DNA of 62,005 nt from Sulfurovum sp. (GCA_011391015.1 JAABRH010000004.1:1-62005); one strand, 5' to 3'. Positions 33,020 to 43,914 are shown, counted from the first letter of the stretch. Notes: a model not told the origin generated them from the letters alone. Numbers and translations are program-made.

Positions 33020-34360
33020 CTATTTTTTTTTCTTGCTTCGTCCTGTTTCTTTTTTTTCTGCTTTTGGCTGCGGGTCATCAAAACGCTTATAGGCATCGCG
33101 TTTGGTTGTTTTACGTTTTTTACTTTTAGGCGCCACACCGACAGCTTTTTTCTTTTTGCCAAAAGCACCGTCAGCATTTTTGTGTTCATTGGGGTTTTTA
33201 CGTGCACCTTTTTGCTTCACAACCATAGCAGGTGCGTATCCTTCAAGTCTCTCTTGCGGTATCGCTTTGCCCATGAGTTTCTCTACTTCTTTAAGCGCTA
33301 CCATCTCAAACGGTGAGATAAGCGTCAGGGCAAGACCTTTAGAACCCGCCCTTCCTGTACGCCCGATACGGTGTATATAATCGCCTGTCACATGGGGGAT
33401 GTCAAAGTTAATGACTACTTCAAGCGCAGGAATATCTAACCCGCGTGCAGCAATATCTGTAGCCACCAGTACTCGCACTTTTCCTTCTTTGAAGCCCTCT
33501 AGTGCCCTGTTCCTCTCACCTGAACTTTTTCCGCCATGAATCACTGCGGTTTGGAGTCCAGAGAGATTAAGTTCATGAGACACTTCGTCTGCTACTTCTT
33601 TTTTACGTACAAACACAAGAACCTGTTTGTAATTACGTGAGCCGATCAAAAAAGAAAGCAGCTCTGATTTTTTCTCTTTCTCCACCAGATAGACTCTCTG
33701 CTCTACTGAGTGTGCAGAGGTTCCCATGCTATCTACTTCTATGAGTTTTGGCTTATAAAGTATCTGCTCCGATAAACGCTTCACTGAACCCGAAAGCGTC
33801 GCTGAGACAAGTACATTTTGTCTTCTTTTTGGAAGATGTTCGAGAATTTTGCCCACTTCATGCACAAAGCCCATATCTAAAATGGTATCTGCCTCATCTA
33901 AAACAAGATAGCTTACCCCTTCAAGAGTGATATTTTTTTGATTGATATGTTCAAGAAGACGCCCAGAAGTAGCAATAATAATATCTACACCATTTTTAAG
34001 TGTGTTAGCTTGTTTTGTCAGGTTTGCGCCGCCGTAAAGTACCACACTTTTTAAAGCAAGATACTTTCCGTATGCTTCAAAAGAGGCGTGTACCTGACGG
34101 GCAAGTTCCCGTGTAGGCACAAGAATGACTGCTTTGGGGTAATGTTGACCTTCTACACCTGTTTTCGCCAACTCATGAAGTATGGGAAGGGCAAAACCTG
34201 CGGTTTTTCCCGTACCTGTTTGTGCACCTGCAATAATATCACGACCTGTGAACATTGCTGGTATAAGGGCATGTTGTATCGGTGTAGCGTCACTATAGCC
34301 TTTTTCGCTCACTGCCCTGAGAAGTTCGTTAGATAATCCTAGTGTTGATAGAGACATCAA
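33020..34360 (-). CDS. rhlE: DEAD-box RNA helicase, RhlE type
   Basis: 446 residues. Motifs: Q motif GYSDATPIQHALIPAMF, Walker A AQTGTGKT, PTRELARQV, DEAD in YLVLDEADTILDMGF, SAT, and ATDIAARGLDIPALEVVINFD with HRIGRTGRAG. The last 70 residues are a basic Lys/Arg-rich tail likely to bind RNA. RhlE-type helicases act on ribosome maturation or mRNA decay. A second DEAD-box gene lies at 39.9 kb. 24 bp separate its start from the DUF2892 gene. Confidence 0.93.
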   Translation of the reverse strand: MMSLSTLGLSNELLRAVSEKGYSDATPIQHALIPAMFTGRDIIAGAQTGTGKTAGFALPILHELAKTGVEGQHYPKAVILVPTRELARQVHASFEAYGKYLALKSVVLYGGANLTKQANTLKNGVDIIIATSGRLLEHINQKNITLEGVSYLVLDEADTILDMGFVHEVGKILEHLPKRRQNVLVSATLSGSVKRLSEQILYKPKLIEVDSMGTSAHSVEQRVYLVEKEKKSELLSFLIGSRNYKQVLVFVRKKEVADEVSHELNLSGLQTAVIHGGKSSGERNRALEGFKEGKVRVLVATDIAARGLDIPALEVVINFDIPHVTGDYIHRIGRTGRAGSKGLALTLISPFEMVALKEVEKLMGKAIPQERLEGYAPAMVVKQKGARKNPNEHKNADGAFGKKKKAVGVAPKSKKRKTTKRDAYKRFDDPQPKAEKKETGRSKKKK

Positions 34361-34384
34361 TCCAACTTCTAGTTTTTCACAGTG

Positions 34385-34600
34385 CTAAATGTCACATTTT
34401 TTAGTAATAATACAAAGAGGACAAAAGTTGACAATCCCAGCTATAAGAGGGATGATTCCCAAGTAGAACCATGACCATGTCCATGTTTGGATTGTATCAT
34501 TAAAGAGTGGGCTTGTTGAAAAAAGTCCATACCCTATCAATGCCAATCCGACCACAATTCTTATCGGTCTGCAGGTTGATCTGATTTTATTAATATTCAT
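34385..34600 (-). CDS. DUF2892 (YgaP-like) small membrane protein
   Basis: 71 residues with two membrane helices (IRIVVGLALIGYGLF; WSWFYLGIIPLIAGIVNFCPLCII). The CRPIRIVVGLAL and FCPLCII patterns are those of the DUF2892 domain that is also found fused to rhodaneses such as YgaP. Role unknown; possibly sulfur-related. Lies between pckA and rhlE on the same strand. Confidence 0.8.
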   Translation of the reverse strand: MNINKIRSTCRPIRIVVGLALIGYGLFSTSPLFNDTIQTWTWSWFYLGIIPLIAGIVNFCPLCIITKKCDI

Positions 34601-34660
34601 GGTGTTTCCTTTTGATAAATGAATGTTTCGAAGTATACTGTAGTTTGGTTAACTGTATGA

Positions 34661-34686
34661 TGCACTCTTGCCAAAACAAAAGTGCA
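34661..34686 (-). terminator. Stem-loop after pckA
   Basis: TGCACT-TTG and CAA-AGTGCA form a 9-bp stem with one mismatch and a CCAAAA loop, 14 bp beyond the pckA stop. No T-run, so a weak terminator or RNA end structure. Confidence 0.4.
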
Positions 34687-34699
34687 AAAAATAGATAAA

Positions 34700-36289
34700 T
34701 TAAAGCTGAGGACCGGCAGAAGCAAAGTCAAACTCTCCGCCGTTGCTATCGTAACGATGGAAGTTTTCTTGGAACATTATGGCAAGTTTTGACAACATAG
34801 CATCATACCCTTTTTTATTATTCCATGTATTTCTAGGGTTCAGTACTGCTGTCTCCACCCCTTCAAGTGTTTTTGGAATGGCAAGATTGAATATGTCTAA
34901 GGTTTCAAACTCAGCATTTAGAATAGCGCCACTCAAAATACCATCTATACACGCTCTGGTGTTTTTGATACTCATACGTTTTCCTGTACCGTATGGACCG
35001 CCTGTCCAGCCTGTATTGACCAAATAAACATTGACACCATGCTCGTCTATCTTTTCACCAAGAAGTTTTGCATAAACTGTCGGATGCAGAGGTAAAAATG
35101 CTTCACCAAAACAAGCTGAAAATGTTGCAACAGGTTCAGTGATACCTCTTTCGGTACCAGCAACTTTGGCCGTATAGCCACTCAAAAAATAGTACATAGC
35201 CTGCTCTTTAGTGAGCTTAGATACTGGAGGTAAGACACCAAAAGCATCTGCGGAAAGAAAAATAATGTTATCGGGATGCCCTGCCTGTAAATCTTTTTTA
35301 TGATTTGCAATATGTTCTATAGGGTAAGAGACACGGGTATTTTCGGTTTTAGATCCATCAGTGTAATCTACCATGCCGTTTTCATCTGCAACAACATTTT
35401 CCAATAGTGCATCTTTGATAATAGCGCCATAAATCTCAGGCTCAGATTTTTCATCAAGATTGATCACCTTCGCGTAACATCCGCCCTCAAAGTTGAACAC
35501 ACCATGGTTATCCCAGCCATGCTCATCATCGCCTATGAGTGCGCGTTTAGGATCAGTTGAAAGTGTTGTTTTTCCTGTACCTGAAAGACCAAAAAAGAGA
35601 CAGACATCTTCATTTTCACCTACATTAGCTGAACAATGCATCGGAAGTTTTCCCTCAAGTGGCAGCCAGTAGTTCATCATCGAAAAAATGCCTTTTTTCA
35701 TCTCACCGCCATACCATGTACCTCCTATAATGGAGACATTATCTTCCACATTGAAAACAACAAAAACATCAGAGTTTAATCCATGTTCTTTGTATTTTTC
35801 ATCGATGGTTTTACACGCATTATAAACTGTAAAATCTGGTACAAATCTTTCAAGTTCGGATTCAGACGGACGAATAAACATATTTTTGACAAAGTGTGCC
35901 TGCCATGCTACTTCTGTGATAAAACGGATAGAGCGTTTACTTGCTGCACTTGCACCGGCATAGACGTCAGTCACATAAATGTTTTTACCTGAGAGCTGCG
36001 ACAAGGTGATATCAAGCAGCTCTTCATAAATTTTTTTATCAATTTTTTTATTGACATCACCCCAAAAAATATGCTCATTTGAAGGTGCCTGATCGACAAA
36101 ATATTTATCTTTAGGGCTCCTGCCTGTAAAAATACCTGTATCACACATCGCTGTGCCTGATGTCGAAATCTTACATTCCTGATTGTTTACTTCGTGCGCT
36201 CGCAACTCGTCATAACTCAGATTGTAGTACACCTCACCGATGTCTTTTAATCCAAGTTTGTCAAGTCCATTGGGCATTTTAGTACTCAT
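34700..36289 (-). CDS. pckA: Phosphoenolpyruvate carboxykinase (ATP)
   Basis: 529 residues. Interconverts oxaloacetate plus ATP with PEP, CO2 and ADP. Motifs: [10 protein letters not shown], the NMFIRPSE region, P-loop [15 protein letters not shown], Mg-binding [23 protein letters not shown], and the [17 protein letters not shown] substrate region. ATP type by the Walker A. Downstream of the Oad genes, so the cluster controls the PEP-oxaloacetate-pyruvate node, either gluconeogenic or anaplerotic. Start ATG with GAGGA about 7 bp upstream. Confidence 0.97.
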   Translation of the reverse strand: MSTKMPNGLDKLGLKDIGEVYYNLSYDELRAHEVNNQECKISTSGTAMCDTGIFTGRSPKDKYFVDQAPSNEHIFWGDVNKKIDKKIYEELLDITLSQLSGKNIYVTDVYAGASAASKRSIRFITEVAWQAHFVKNMFIRPSESELERFVPDFTVYNACKTIDEKYKEHGLNSDVFVVFNVEDNVSIIGGTWYGGEMKKGIFSMMNYWLPLEGKLPMHCSANVGENEDVCLFFGLSGTGKTTLSTDPKRALIGDDEHGWDNHGVFNFEGGCYAKVINLDEKSEPEIYGAIIKDALLENVVADENGMVDYTDGSKTENTRVSYPIEHIANHKKDLQAGHPDNIIFLSADAFGVLPPVSKLTKEQAMYYFLSGYTAKVAGTERGITEPVATFSACFGEAFLPLHPTVYAKLLGEKIDEHGVNVYLVNTGWTGGPYGTGKRMSIKNTRACIDGILSGAILNAEFETLDIFNLAIPKTLEGVETAVLNPRNTWNNKKGYDAMLSKLAIMFQENFHRYDSNGGEFDFASAGPQL

Positions 36290-36328
36290 ATAGTATCCTC
36301 TTTTGTACAGTGTATTAGTAAAATGCTA

Positions 36329-36390
36329 AAGCATCAATTAAAAAACAAACAGTGTTTTTTAATTGATGCTTCCTATATCAGGAAGCATCA
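36329..36390 (-). promoter_or_regulatory. Mutually exclusive hairpins between oadB and pckA (attenuator-like)
   Basis: An 18-bp perfect stem joins 36329-36346 with 36354-36371. A second 10-bp perfect stem joins 36364-36373 with 36381-36390. They share bases 36364-36371, so only one can form. On the minus strand the 3' arm region of the long stem contains a T6 run. Could end oad transcripts, attenuate pckA, or process the mRNA. Confidence 0.6.
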
Positions 36391-36401
36391 AAATAGTATG
36401 T

Positions 36402-37727
36402 TTACTTAAAGATTGAAAGCAGAACACCTGCAGCAACTGCTGAACCGATAACGCCAGCTACATTGGGACCCATCGCATGCATCAGTAAAATATTACCCGG
36501 TCTTGCCTCTGAGCCAACCTTACTGGCAACCCTTGCCGCCATAGGAACAGCTGAAACCCCTGCAGCTCCTATCAGTGGATTGATAGGGTCTGCTTTTGAA
36601 AACTTGTTCATCAGCTGAGCCATAATCACACCCGCCGCTGTCCCTGCCGCAAATGCAAGAAGGCCGATAATCATAATACCTATGGTCTCAGCAATCAAAA
36701 ATTGCTCTGCAGCCAGTTTTGAGCCTACACCTAAACCAAGGAAAATAGTAACGATGTTAATGAGTGAATTTTGCATCTCATTTGAAAGTCTATCTACTAC
36801 TCCTGACTCTTTGGCAAAGTTACCCAAAGCAAATGCACCCATCAAAGGAGCAGCATCAGGTAAAATCAATGCAATCATCACCACTACGATCAGTGGAAAA
36901 ATAAGCTTTTCAAGACTGTTTACTTTTCGTGTTGATTTCATCACAATTCTACGCTCTTCTACTGTCGTCAATGCTTTCATAATAGGAGGCTGAATCACCG
37001 GAACGAGCGCCATATACGAATACGCCGCTACAGCAATCGCGCCAAGAAGCTCAGGTGCAAGTGCAGAAGCGATAAAGATAGAAGTAGGACCATCTGCCCC
37101 ACCGATGATACTAATCGCTGAACACTGCTTGAGTGTAAAGTCTACCATGCCTGTATATTGAGACAAGGCTGCAGCACCAACGAGTGAACCAAAAATCCCA
37201 AACTGTGCTGCACCGCCAAGTAATGCAGTTTTAGGATTTGAAAGAAGTGGACCGAAGTCTGTCATAGCACCAACACCCATAAAAATAAGCAGTGGAAAAA
37301 ATTGGTTTGCTATACCCATACTGTAGATGATTCCCAACATACCGTCAGGACCTGTCATGTTGGCTATAGGTATATTGGCTAAAAGTCCTCCAAATGCGAT
37401 AGGAAGAAGCAAAAGAGGCTCAAAACCCTTAGCAATAGCCAAATAAAAGAGAAGAAAAACGATAGCAAACATAATCACCCTGCCCCAGCCTTGGGCAAAA
37501 TGAGTCAGTTCTTCACCATGACCGCCTTTGACGCCATCTTTTGTATTGATCATTGCGTTTATTCCCGTGGTTTGAAAAAAACTCTCAAGTAATTCAACGA
37601 CCGTTTTAGATTCATAGACTTTTTCTTCAACTGCTACGGCTGGCTCTGGCGCTGATGAAGCTTGAACCATAGATGTCAATGCCGTAAAAGCAAACAGTAC
37701 AGAAAATAAAAAATGTTTCAACATCAT
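36402..37727 (-). CDS. oadB: Oxaloacetate decarboxylase beta subunit (Na+ pump)
   Basis: 441 residues, longer than the usual about 430 owing to an N-terminal signal-like segment ([22 protein letters not shown]). Nine or so membrane helices; [20 protein letters not shown] and [23 protein letters not shown] are hallmark segments. It decarboxylates carboxybiotin and couples this to Na+ export. Its start is 2 bp after the oadA stop. Confidence 0.95.
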   Translation of the reverse strand: MMLKHFLFSVLFAFTALTSMVQASSAPEPAVAVEEKVYESKTVVELLESFFQTTGINAMINTKDGVKGGHGEELTHFAQGWGRVIMFAIVFLLFYLAIAKGFEPLLLLPIAFGGLLANIPIANMTGPDGMLGIIYSMGIANQFFPLLIFMGVGAMTDFGPLLSNPKTALLGGAAQFGIFGSLVGAAALSQYTGMVDFTLKQCSAISIIGGADGPTSIFIASALAPELLGAIAVAAYSYMALVPVIQPPIMKALTTVEERRIVMKSTRKVNSLEKLIFPLIVVVMIALILPDAAPLMGAFALGNFAKESGVVDRLSNEMQNSLINIVTIFLGLGVGSKLAAEQFLIAETIGIMIIGLLAFAAGTAAGVIMAQLMNKFSKADPINPLIGAAGVSAVPMAARVASKVGSEARPGNILLMHAMGPNVAGVIGSAVAAGVLLSIFK

Positions 37728-37729
37728 TC

Positions 37730-39538
37730 TTATACCATTGTCGCTAACAACTGTGCATCGGCTACCGAATCATTGACATTGACATTGATTGAAGAGATTT
37801 TACCTGCTTTAGGTGCCAAAATATCGATTTCCATTTTCATAGCTTCCAAAATCATGATCACATCACCCTCAGCTACTGTATCACCTGGATTTTTTGTGAT
37901 TTTCCATACATTTCCAGGTGTTTGCGAATGGATCTCTGTACTTCCCGCTGAACCTGAAAGTACAGTCGGTGCTGCTGCTTCAGCCACTGCATTTACTTTG
38001 GCGGCTGTTGGTGCTGCTGCTGGCGTTATCTGAATATCACCTTCACCCTCAACAACTTGTACACTATATTGTTTACCGTCTACTACTACTGTATAATTTC
38101 CTGCCATCTCTGCTTCTTCCTTACAATTATTTTTACCTTTTCTTACCATTAGAGGTGCTTCACCTTTTAGGAACGCAATACCTTTTTGATCACATGCACC
38201 GGCTATGAAGATATTTTCTTCAGTTGCCTCAAGTCCTTCATCTTCAAGTACTTTTATCCAGTGTGCTATCGATTTTTTCTCATCTCTGTCTGCAATATCA
38301 AGCGGGTTTTCTGTTGTTGGCTCAAGTTTTAATTTTTGTGATGCCAATTCGATAATCTCTTTATCCGCTTCAACAGGCGTTTTACCAAAGTACCCGAGTA
38401 CCATACGCCCATAACCTGGTGCTATCTGCTTCCACGGTCCAAACATCACATTTGCGTAAGCCTGCTGCCAGTAAAACTGGCTCACAGGAGTTACAGAAGT
38501 ACCGTAACCTCCACGCTCCACCACTTCTTTCATCGCAGCAATTACTTGATCAAACTTCTCAAGATCACCCGCATCTCTCATCATCTGTGTATTGGCAGTA
38601 AGTGCGCCACCTGGCATAGGTGAAAAAGGGATAAGTGGAGAAACCTGTGTTGCTTCAGGCGGTATCATGTAATCAGCAAGACACTCTTTGAGTCTCTCTT
38701 CGTATTTGAGGATTTTATCGAGTTGTAAATCGCCAAGATTATAGTTGGAGCCTTTAGTAGCATGCAACATTGTCAAGATATCCGGTTGTGATGTACCGCC
38801 ACTAACCGGAGAGGCTGCCATATCTATACCATTAGCACCCGCTTCAAGCGCTGCCAGGTACGAGGCAACAGAAACACCTGCTGTCTCATGGGTATGGAGT
38901 CTAAGGTGCACAGATTCGCCCAAAAGTTTTCTTGCCATCTCGATCGTCTCATATACCTTGTGAGGGTTGGCAGTTCCAGAGGCATCTTTAAAACAAACAC
39001 TGTCAAAGGCAATGCCAGAATCTAAAATGTTTCTCAGGGTTTTTTCATAAAAAGCCACATCATGCGCACCGGTACATCCTGGAGGCAGATCCATCATCGT
39101 CACAACCACTTCATGGTTCATACCGTGCTTTTTGATCATCTCTGAAGAGAAAGCAAGATTGTTAACGTCATTGAGTGCATCAAAGTTACGTACCGTTGTG
39201 GTTCCGTGTTTTTTAAACATCTTCGCAAAAAGATCTATCATCTCACGGCTTCCCGTATCAAGCATCACGGTGTTGATACCACGTGAAAGCACTTGAAGAT
39301 TGGCATCTGGACCTACGATTTCTCTAAAACCGTCCATCATTTCAAATGCATCTTCCTGCAAGTAAAAATAAAGCGATTGAAACCTAGCGCCGCCGCCAAA
39401 TTCAAAGTGGGTAATACCTGCTTTTTTAGCTGCTTCTACTGCAGGAAAAAAGTCATCCATAAGCACACGACCGCCAAAGACAGACTGAAATCCATCCCTA
39501 AAAGTAGTGTCCATTACATCAATATATTTTTTAGCCAT
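37730..39538 (-). CDS. oadA: Oxaloacetate decarboxylase alpha subunit (carboxyltransferase-biotin carrier)
   Basis: 602 residues. The carboxyltransferase TIM barrel covers about 1-300 ([40 protein letters not shown] metal site), followed by the conserved PYC/OAD domain. The C-terminal 70 residues form a biotinyl domain with [15 protein letters not shown], where the Lys carries biotin. Ala/Pro-rich linker before it. With OadB and OadG it decarboxylates oxaloacetate to pyruvate with Na+ export; a pyruvate carboxylase B role is possible but less likely with OadB next door. Confidence 0.95.
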   Translation of the reverse strand: MAKKYIDVMDTTFRDGFQSVFGGRVLMDDFFPAVEAAKKAGITHFEFGGGARFQSLYFYLQEDAFEMMDGFREIVGPDANLQVLSRGINTVMLDTGSREMIDLFAKMFKKHGTTTVRNFDALNDVNNLAFSSEMIKKHGMNHEVVVTMMDLPPGCTGAHDVAFYEKTLRNILDSGIAFDSVCFKDASGTANPHKVYETIEMARKLLGESVHLRLHTHETAGVSVASYLAALEAGANGIDMAASPVSGGTSQPDILTMLHATKGSNYNLGDLQLDKILKYEERLKECLADYMIPPEATQVSPLIPFSPMPGGALTANTQMMRDAGDLEKFDQVIAAMKEVVERGGYGTSVTPVSQFYWQQAYANVMFGPWKQIAPGYGRMVLGYFGKTPVEADKEIIELASQKLKLEPTTENPLDIADRDEKKSIAHWIKVLEDEGLEATEENIFIAGACDQKGIAFLKGEAPLMVRKGKNNCKEEAEMAGNYTVVVDGKQYSVQVVEGEGDIQITPAAAPTAAKVNAVAEAAAPTVLSGSAGSTEIHSQTPGNVWKITKNPGDTVAEGDVIMILEAMKMEIDILAPKAGKISSINVNVNDSVADAQLLATMV

Positions 39539-39554
39539 TTATGATACCTTAGTA

Positions 39555-39815
39555 TTATGATTGTTTACGAAATTCAGCTACAGCAGCAACAATAGCAGCT
39601 ACATGATGCGCTTCTTCTTCAGTATTTGTTTGTGTAAGAGGAGGATTGTTGGAAGCAGGAACAATTTTAGGTGCCTTTTCCGGAAAGTATTTATTGATTA
39701 TTTTAGCTTGAAGCTTCATAATTTCCACCATTATAAGCAAAAAAACCAATACAATTGCCATTCCCAAGACCATAAATTTTAGGCTTTCGCCTACCAAATT
39801 AATTTCCATGTTCAC
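39555..39815 (-). CDS. oadG: Oxaloacetate decarboxylase gamma subunit
   Basis: 86 residues, normal for OadG. One N-terminal membrane helix (LKFMVLGMAIVLVFLLIMVEIMKLQAKII) then a Pro/Asn/Thr linker and a short C-terminal helix with HHVAAIVAAVAEFRKQ. It assembles the alpha and beta subunits and may bind zinc through His residues. First of the oadGAB set, 16 bp ahead of oadA. Confidence 0.9.
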   Translation of the reverse strand: MNMEINLVGESLKFMVLGMAIVLVFLLIMVEIMKLQAKIINKYFPEKAPKIVPASNNPPLTQTNTEEEAHHVAAIVAAVAEFRKQS

Positions 39816-39885
39816 CCAACCTTTTTGTAGTTTAATACGATAAATTTTAAAACAATTTTGCTTGTTATTAGTTAAAATAGCGTAA

Positions 39886-41268
39886 TTATCTTCTTTTTCT
39901 TCTGCGATTGCTACCGCGTGTCTCTTTTTGTTCTGTACTATAATCTTCCATCATCTCATCTACCGTATCCTGATCAAAACCGATCTGCGTGCTAAACTGA
40001 TGCTGCTCTTGTTCTATGAGTCTTGAGATGAGTTTTTCCAGAAGCAAGGTTGTATCCATCTCTTTCATGTACGTAAGGAGCGTTAATGCGTCACTATGGA
40101 CATGTATATCTCTGATCTTCTCGGCTAGATACTCAAATCCTGCCTCATCCAACCCACCATGACCTTGTATGGTAGCAAGTCGCATCTCTGCACCCACTTC
40201 TTTTTGAATGCGCTGCAGCTCTTTAAACTCTTCTGTTGTCACCAGTGTGATTGCTTGTCCGCTCTTGCCTGCACGCCCTGTACGACCGATGCGGTGAACA
40301 TACGACTGCGGATCAAAGGGGATATGATAGTTAAAAACATGGGTAACATCTTTGACATCAAGGCCCCGCGCGGCTACATCGGTTGCTACCATAATCTTTG
40401 TCTCACCTCTTCTGTATGCCTTAATGACAACTTCTCTATCAGATTGTTCCAGGTCACCGTGTAAACCGCTCGCACTGAACCCTAAGGCATTAAGATGTTC
40501 TGCGAGTCTGTCTACTTCTCTTTTCATACGGCAAAAGATGATACATTTATTGGTTTCTTCTGTCTCAAGCAGTCTTACGATGGCATCATCTCTTTGATTT
40601 TCATGTATCATGTAGTAGCGCTGATCAATAACATTGTTGGTCGTTTCATCTTCACCTACGGCTGAGATAAACTCAGGCATATAAAGTATATGACTTGCCA
40701 ACTCTTTGATGGGTTCTGGCATCGTTGCAGAAAAAAGCAGGGTTTGTCGGTTTTGGGGAATGTATTCAAAAATCTCTTTGATCTCATCCAAAAAGCCCAT
40801 ATCAAGCATTTCATCTGCCTCATCAAGGACGACTATCTCAGGGTTAAAACTATCTATCTTGCCTTTTTTGTAGAGATCTTTGAGTCTTCCCGGCGTTGCC
40901 ACCACGATCTGCACGCCTTTGTGGATCAGTGCAATTTGTCGTCCATATCCGACTCCGCCATAAACCGTTAAAGTTCTTATGCCTGCAAAACGCCCCAAGT
41001 GATACAGTTCATCCGCGACTTGGGTTGCAAGCTCTCTTGTAGGGGTTATCACCAATGCTCGTTCTATCTCGCCTTTGGCAAGTCTGTCAAGTATGGGCAA
41101 TCCAAAGGCTGCTGTTTTTCCTGTACCCGTATGTGCCTGACCCACCATGTCTGATCCACCCATGACGATAGGAATCGCCAATTCCTGAATGGGGCTTGGC
41201 TCTTTAAAGCCTGCTATTTTCACACCTTTTGCAATATCGGCATGGAAATTAAATTCACTAAAATTCAT
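39886..41268 (-). CDS. DEAD-box RNA helicase, DeaD/CshA type
   Basis: 460 residues with AHTGTGKTAAFGLPILDRL, PTRELATQVADELYHL, the DEAD box VVLDEADEMLDMGF, SATMPEP, and ATDVAARGLDVKDVTHVFNYHIPFD with HRIGRTGRAGKSGQAITLVT. The C-terminal 90 residues are helical, then a short basic tail (GSNRRRKRR). Closer to DeaD/CshA than to RhlE. A short perfect hairpin lies in its leader (41285-41299). Probably acts in ribosome assembly or RNA decay in the cold. Confidence 0.92.
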   Translation of the reverse strand: MNFSEFNFHADIAKGVKIAGFKEPSPIQELAIPIVMGGSDMVGQAHTGTGKTAAFGLPILDRLAKGEIERALVITPTRELATQVADELYHLGRFAGIRTLTVYGGVGYGRQIALIHKGVQIVVATPGRLKDLYKKGKIDSFNPEIVVLDEADEMLDMGFLDEIKEIFEYIPQNRQTLLFSATMPEPIKELASHILYMPEFISAVGEDETTNNVIDQRYYMIHENQRDDAIVRLLETEETNKCIIFCRMKREVDRLAEHLNALGFSASGLHGDLEQSDREVVIKAYRRGETKIMVATDVAARGLDVKDVTHVFNYHIPFDPQSYVHRIGRTGRAGKSGQAITLVTTEEFKELQRIQKEVGAEMRLATIQGHGGLDEAGFEYLAEKIRDIHVHSDALTLLTYMKEMDTTLLLEKLISRLIEQEQHQFSTQIGFDQDTVDEMMEDYSTEQKETRGSNRRRKRR

Positions 41269-41284
41269 TATGACCCTTTAAATT

Positions 41285-41299
41285 ACGAGTTAGACTCGT
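41285..41299 (-). other. Leader hairpin of the DeaD-type helicase gene
   Basis: ACGAGT and ACTCGT pair perfectly with a 3-nt loop, 17-31 bp upstream of the start. It may be a 5' stabilising stem or a control site. Confidence 0.4.
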
Positions 41300-41329
41300 T
41301 CCTGTCCAAAAAAATATCTTGAACTTAAA

Positions 41330-41351
41330 AGAATCTCTCATGAGAAATTCT
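41330..41351 (-). terminator. Stem-loop after uppP
   Basis: AGAAT-TCTCA with TGAGA-ATTCT: 10 paired bases with one mismatch and almost no loop, starting 20 bp past the uppP stop. On the minus strand it is followed by a short T-rich stretch (TTTTAAG). Moderate terminator candidate. Confidence 0.45.
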
Positions 41352-41371
41352 ATAAATTCAATGTTCTTACT

Positions 41372-42133
41372 TTACACCATCAGCAAAATCATGCCAAAAA
41401 GAATGCGATACACGCCAAAGGCGACAAAAGTAAAACGCTGGATAAAAGCAAGAAAAAGTTTGATCGTCACATAAGCAACAATAAACGCTGCGATAAACCC
41501 AGCCAAAAAAGCACTCCAATTTGCTTGTGCAAACTCCTCATAGTGTTTAAGCAAATCATAACCGCTTACGGCTGCCATCACGGGAATGGCAAGCAAAAAA
41601 GAAAATTCCGCAGAGGCTTTTCTGTCTAGACCCACCATCAAACCTCCAATAATCGTCGCTCCTGCCCTGCTTACACCGGGAATCAAAGCAAATACCTGAG
41701 CAACACCGACTAAAAAAGCCTGGTTGTAGCTGGTTTGCTCTACATCATTGATGTGCCACTCTTTTTCTTTATAGAAGTATTCAACAATCAAAAAAACGAT
41801 ACCGCCTGCAATAAACATCCAAGCAACGATCTCTACTGCAAACAATGCTTTAATCTCATCTTTAAAGATAAATCCTACAACAGCCAAAGGTAAAAAAGCA
41901 ACAAAAAGTTTTTGCCAGAGTGCTCTTTTTTTAAAGGTGATTTTTTCTCTATAGACAAGCATCACTGCAAGGATGGCGGCAAATTGGATAATCACCTCAT
42001 AGGCTTTGGTGAGTGCATTTTGGGATACACCCAAAAACTTGCTTGCAACAATCATATGTCCCGTAGAAGATACAGGTAAAAACTCTGTAAACCCTTCGAT
42101 AATACCTATAATAACTGCTTGAAAAATATCCAC
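41372..42133 (-). CDS. uppP: Undecaprenyl-diphosphatase
   Basis: 253 residues, about eight membrane helices. Motifs: GIIEGFTEFLPVSSTGHMIVAS and PGVSRAGATIIGGLMVGLDRKASAEFSFLLAIPVM, which carry the catalytic Glu/Ser/Arg residues of UppP (BacA). It recycles the undecaprenyl carrier lipid for peptidoglycan and other surface polymers. Follows the ABC exporter gene by 14 bp. Confidence 0.96.
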   Translation of the reverse strand: MDIFQAVIIGIIEGFTEFLPVSSTGHMIVASKFLGVSQNALTKAYEVIIQFAAILAVMLVYREKITFKKRALWQKLFVAFLPLAVVGFIFKDEIKALFAVEIVAWMFIAGGIVFLIVEYFYKEKEWHINDVEQTSYNQAFLVGVAQVFALIPGVSRAGATIIGGLMVGLDRKASAEFSFLLAIPVMAAVSGYDLLKHYEEFAQANWSAFLAGFIAAFIVAYVTIKLFLAFIQRFTFVAFGVYRILFGMILLMV

Positions 42134-42147
42134 TCTGTCCCTTTTTT

Positions 42148-43914
42148 CTACACCATACTTGAAAAATAACTCTGATCTTTCTCTAAAAGCTCTTTGGGTG
42201 TACCACTGTCCACTACTACACCATCTTCGAGCACATAAATATGCTCGGCACTTTTGATGGTACTGAGTCTGTGTGCTATCGTGATGACCGTTTTGTCGGC
42301 TAAAAAATCCTGTAAAGCACCAAACAGTCTCACCTCGGTATGGACATCCAAAGCAGAAGTTGATTCATCAAAAATAACCACCTTAGGGTCTGATAAAATC
42401 ATCCGTGCAATGGCTACTCTTTGACGCTGTCCTCCGCTGAGCTTTATACCATCTTTTCCAACCAGCGTATCCAACCCCAGGTCCAAACGCTCCATGACAT
42501 CATCCAGCTGTGCGATATGCAGTGCATTTTTCACGGCTTCATCACTGTAATGTTTGCCTAAGGTCAGATTAAAGCGCATTGTATCATTAAAGAGTTTAGG
42601 ATGTTGCAAGATAAGATGAATGTTTTCACGAATCGTTGAAAGTTTCAATGTTTTGTTTGACACCCCATCATAGAGTATCTCACCGGTATGAAAAGGATAA
42701 AATCCTACCAAAATATTGGAGAGTGTCGTCTTCCCCGAACCGCTTGCACCGACGATAGCAACTTTTGAGCCTTCTTCAAAATACATACTGATATTAGTTA
42801 ATATATCTTTATTTTCAAGATAGGCAAACGAGAGATTTTTTACTTCGATCGCTATCGCATGTTTTCCCGTAAAGGGATCACTGCTCTGGGTGATCTGAGG
42901 TTCCTGCTCCATCTCATAGATACTCTCTACACGCCCGCATGCCGCTTTTGCACTCGAAAGCACATACTGGAAGTTTATAATGTCATGGGTGGGCCCAACC
43001 ATCACCCACAAGTAGGAAAAGATTGCCAGCATCAGCCCGACTGACAAGTCACTGTAAGCCACTGCCAAAATACTCACGGCTCTAAAAATCTCATAGCCTG
43101 TAAGAAACACCAATGAAGAGAACTTTTGTGAAGCATCTGATTTATATCCGTAATTGACGGCATGTTCCTTCAGCGCCTCTGCTTTTTGCTTGCTCTGTTT
43201 AAAGAAGTAATCCTCTTTGTTGGCAGCGCGTATCTGGTGAAAAAGTTCAAGCGTTTCAGTGAGCGTTGACTGAAACATCTCTACCGCTTTGTTTTCTTGT
43301 TTTTTGAGTTCACCGATGCTTCGTGCCATCTTCACAGTAAACAAAACCACCAAAGGATTGGTAATCAAGATAAAAATAGCCAACTGCCAGTGTATACCAA
43401 GCAAAACCACCGCAGAAAAGAGCAAAAGAAGCACCGCTACAATGAGTTTAGAGATGGTGGAGCTGATAAAACCATCGATGGTTTCGATATCGGTAACCAG
43501 TTTGGATGTGACTGCACCCACACGCATCATCTCAAATTCTTTGAGTGATATACGTTTGAGATGCTCCAGCAAAGCCACTCTCATATCATAAGTAATATTT
43601 TTTGATATAGAAACAAATATCTTGGTTTGGAGTATGGAAAGCAGTGTACTCAATATACGCAACACGATGATGATCGCCAATACAAAAAAGACATATCCTT
43701 TTGTATCGCTCGTAAAAAGATGCTGGCTGACAAAGGTGATGAAACCATGGTCTTTACCCAACAACAACTCATCTACAAGTATCGGAATCAACAGAGGAAT
43801 GAGTGCCACTAAAAAGGTGGCAAGTATCGCAATGATGTTGCCAATAACCACTTCTCTTTTATACATCAAAAGTTGTTCAAGTAAGGTTTTAATCGTACAT
43901 TTTTTTGTTGGCAA
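42148..43914 (-). CDS. ABC exporter, fused membrane and ATPase domains
   Basis: 588 residues from the TTG at 43914, which has AAGGA 5 bp upstream and gives the usual family N-terminus; the longer frame to 43995 lacks a ribosome site. Six membrane helices (for example IGNIIAILATFLVALIPLLIPILV) precede the ATPase domain: Walker A GASGSGKTTLS, signature LSGGQRQRVAIARM, Walker B VVIFDESTSALD, H-loop IAHRLS. MsbA/MdlB-like homodimer. Substrate (lipid or drug) unknown; next to uppP, so an envelope role is plausible. Confidence 0.9.
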   Translation of the reverse strand: MPTKKCTIKTLLEQLLMYKREVVIGNIIAILATFLVALIPLLIPILVDELLLGKDHGFITFVSQHLFTSDTKGYVFFVLAIIIVLRILSTLLSILQTKIFVSISKNITYDMRVALLEHLKRISLKEFEMMRVGAVTSKLVTDIETIDGFISSTISKLIVAVLLLLFSAVVLLGIHWQLAIFILITNPLVVLFTVKMARSIGELKKQENKAVEMFQSTLTETLELFHQIRAANKEDYFFKQSKQKAEALKEHAVNYGYKSDASQKFSSLVFLTGYEIFRAVSILAVAYSDLSVGLMLAIFSYLWVMVGPTHDIINFQYVLSSAKAACGRVESIYEMEQEPQITQSSDPFTGKHAIAIEVKNLSFAYLENKDILTNISMYFEEGSKVAIVGASGSGKTTLSNILVGFYPFHTGEILYDGVSNKTLKLSTIRENIHLILQHPKLFNDTMRFNLTLGKHYSDEAVKNALHIAQLDDVMERLDLGLDTLVGKDGIKLSGGQRQRVAIARMILSDPKVVIFDESTSALDVHTEVRLFGALQDFLADKTVITIAHRLSTIKSAEHIYVLEDGVVVDSGTPKELLEKDQSYFSSMV

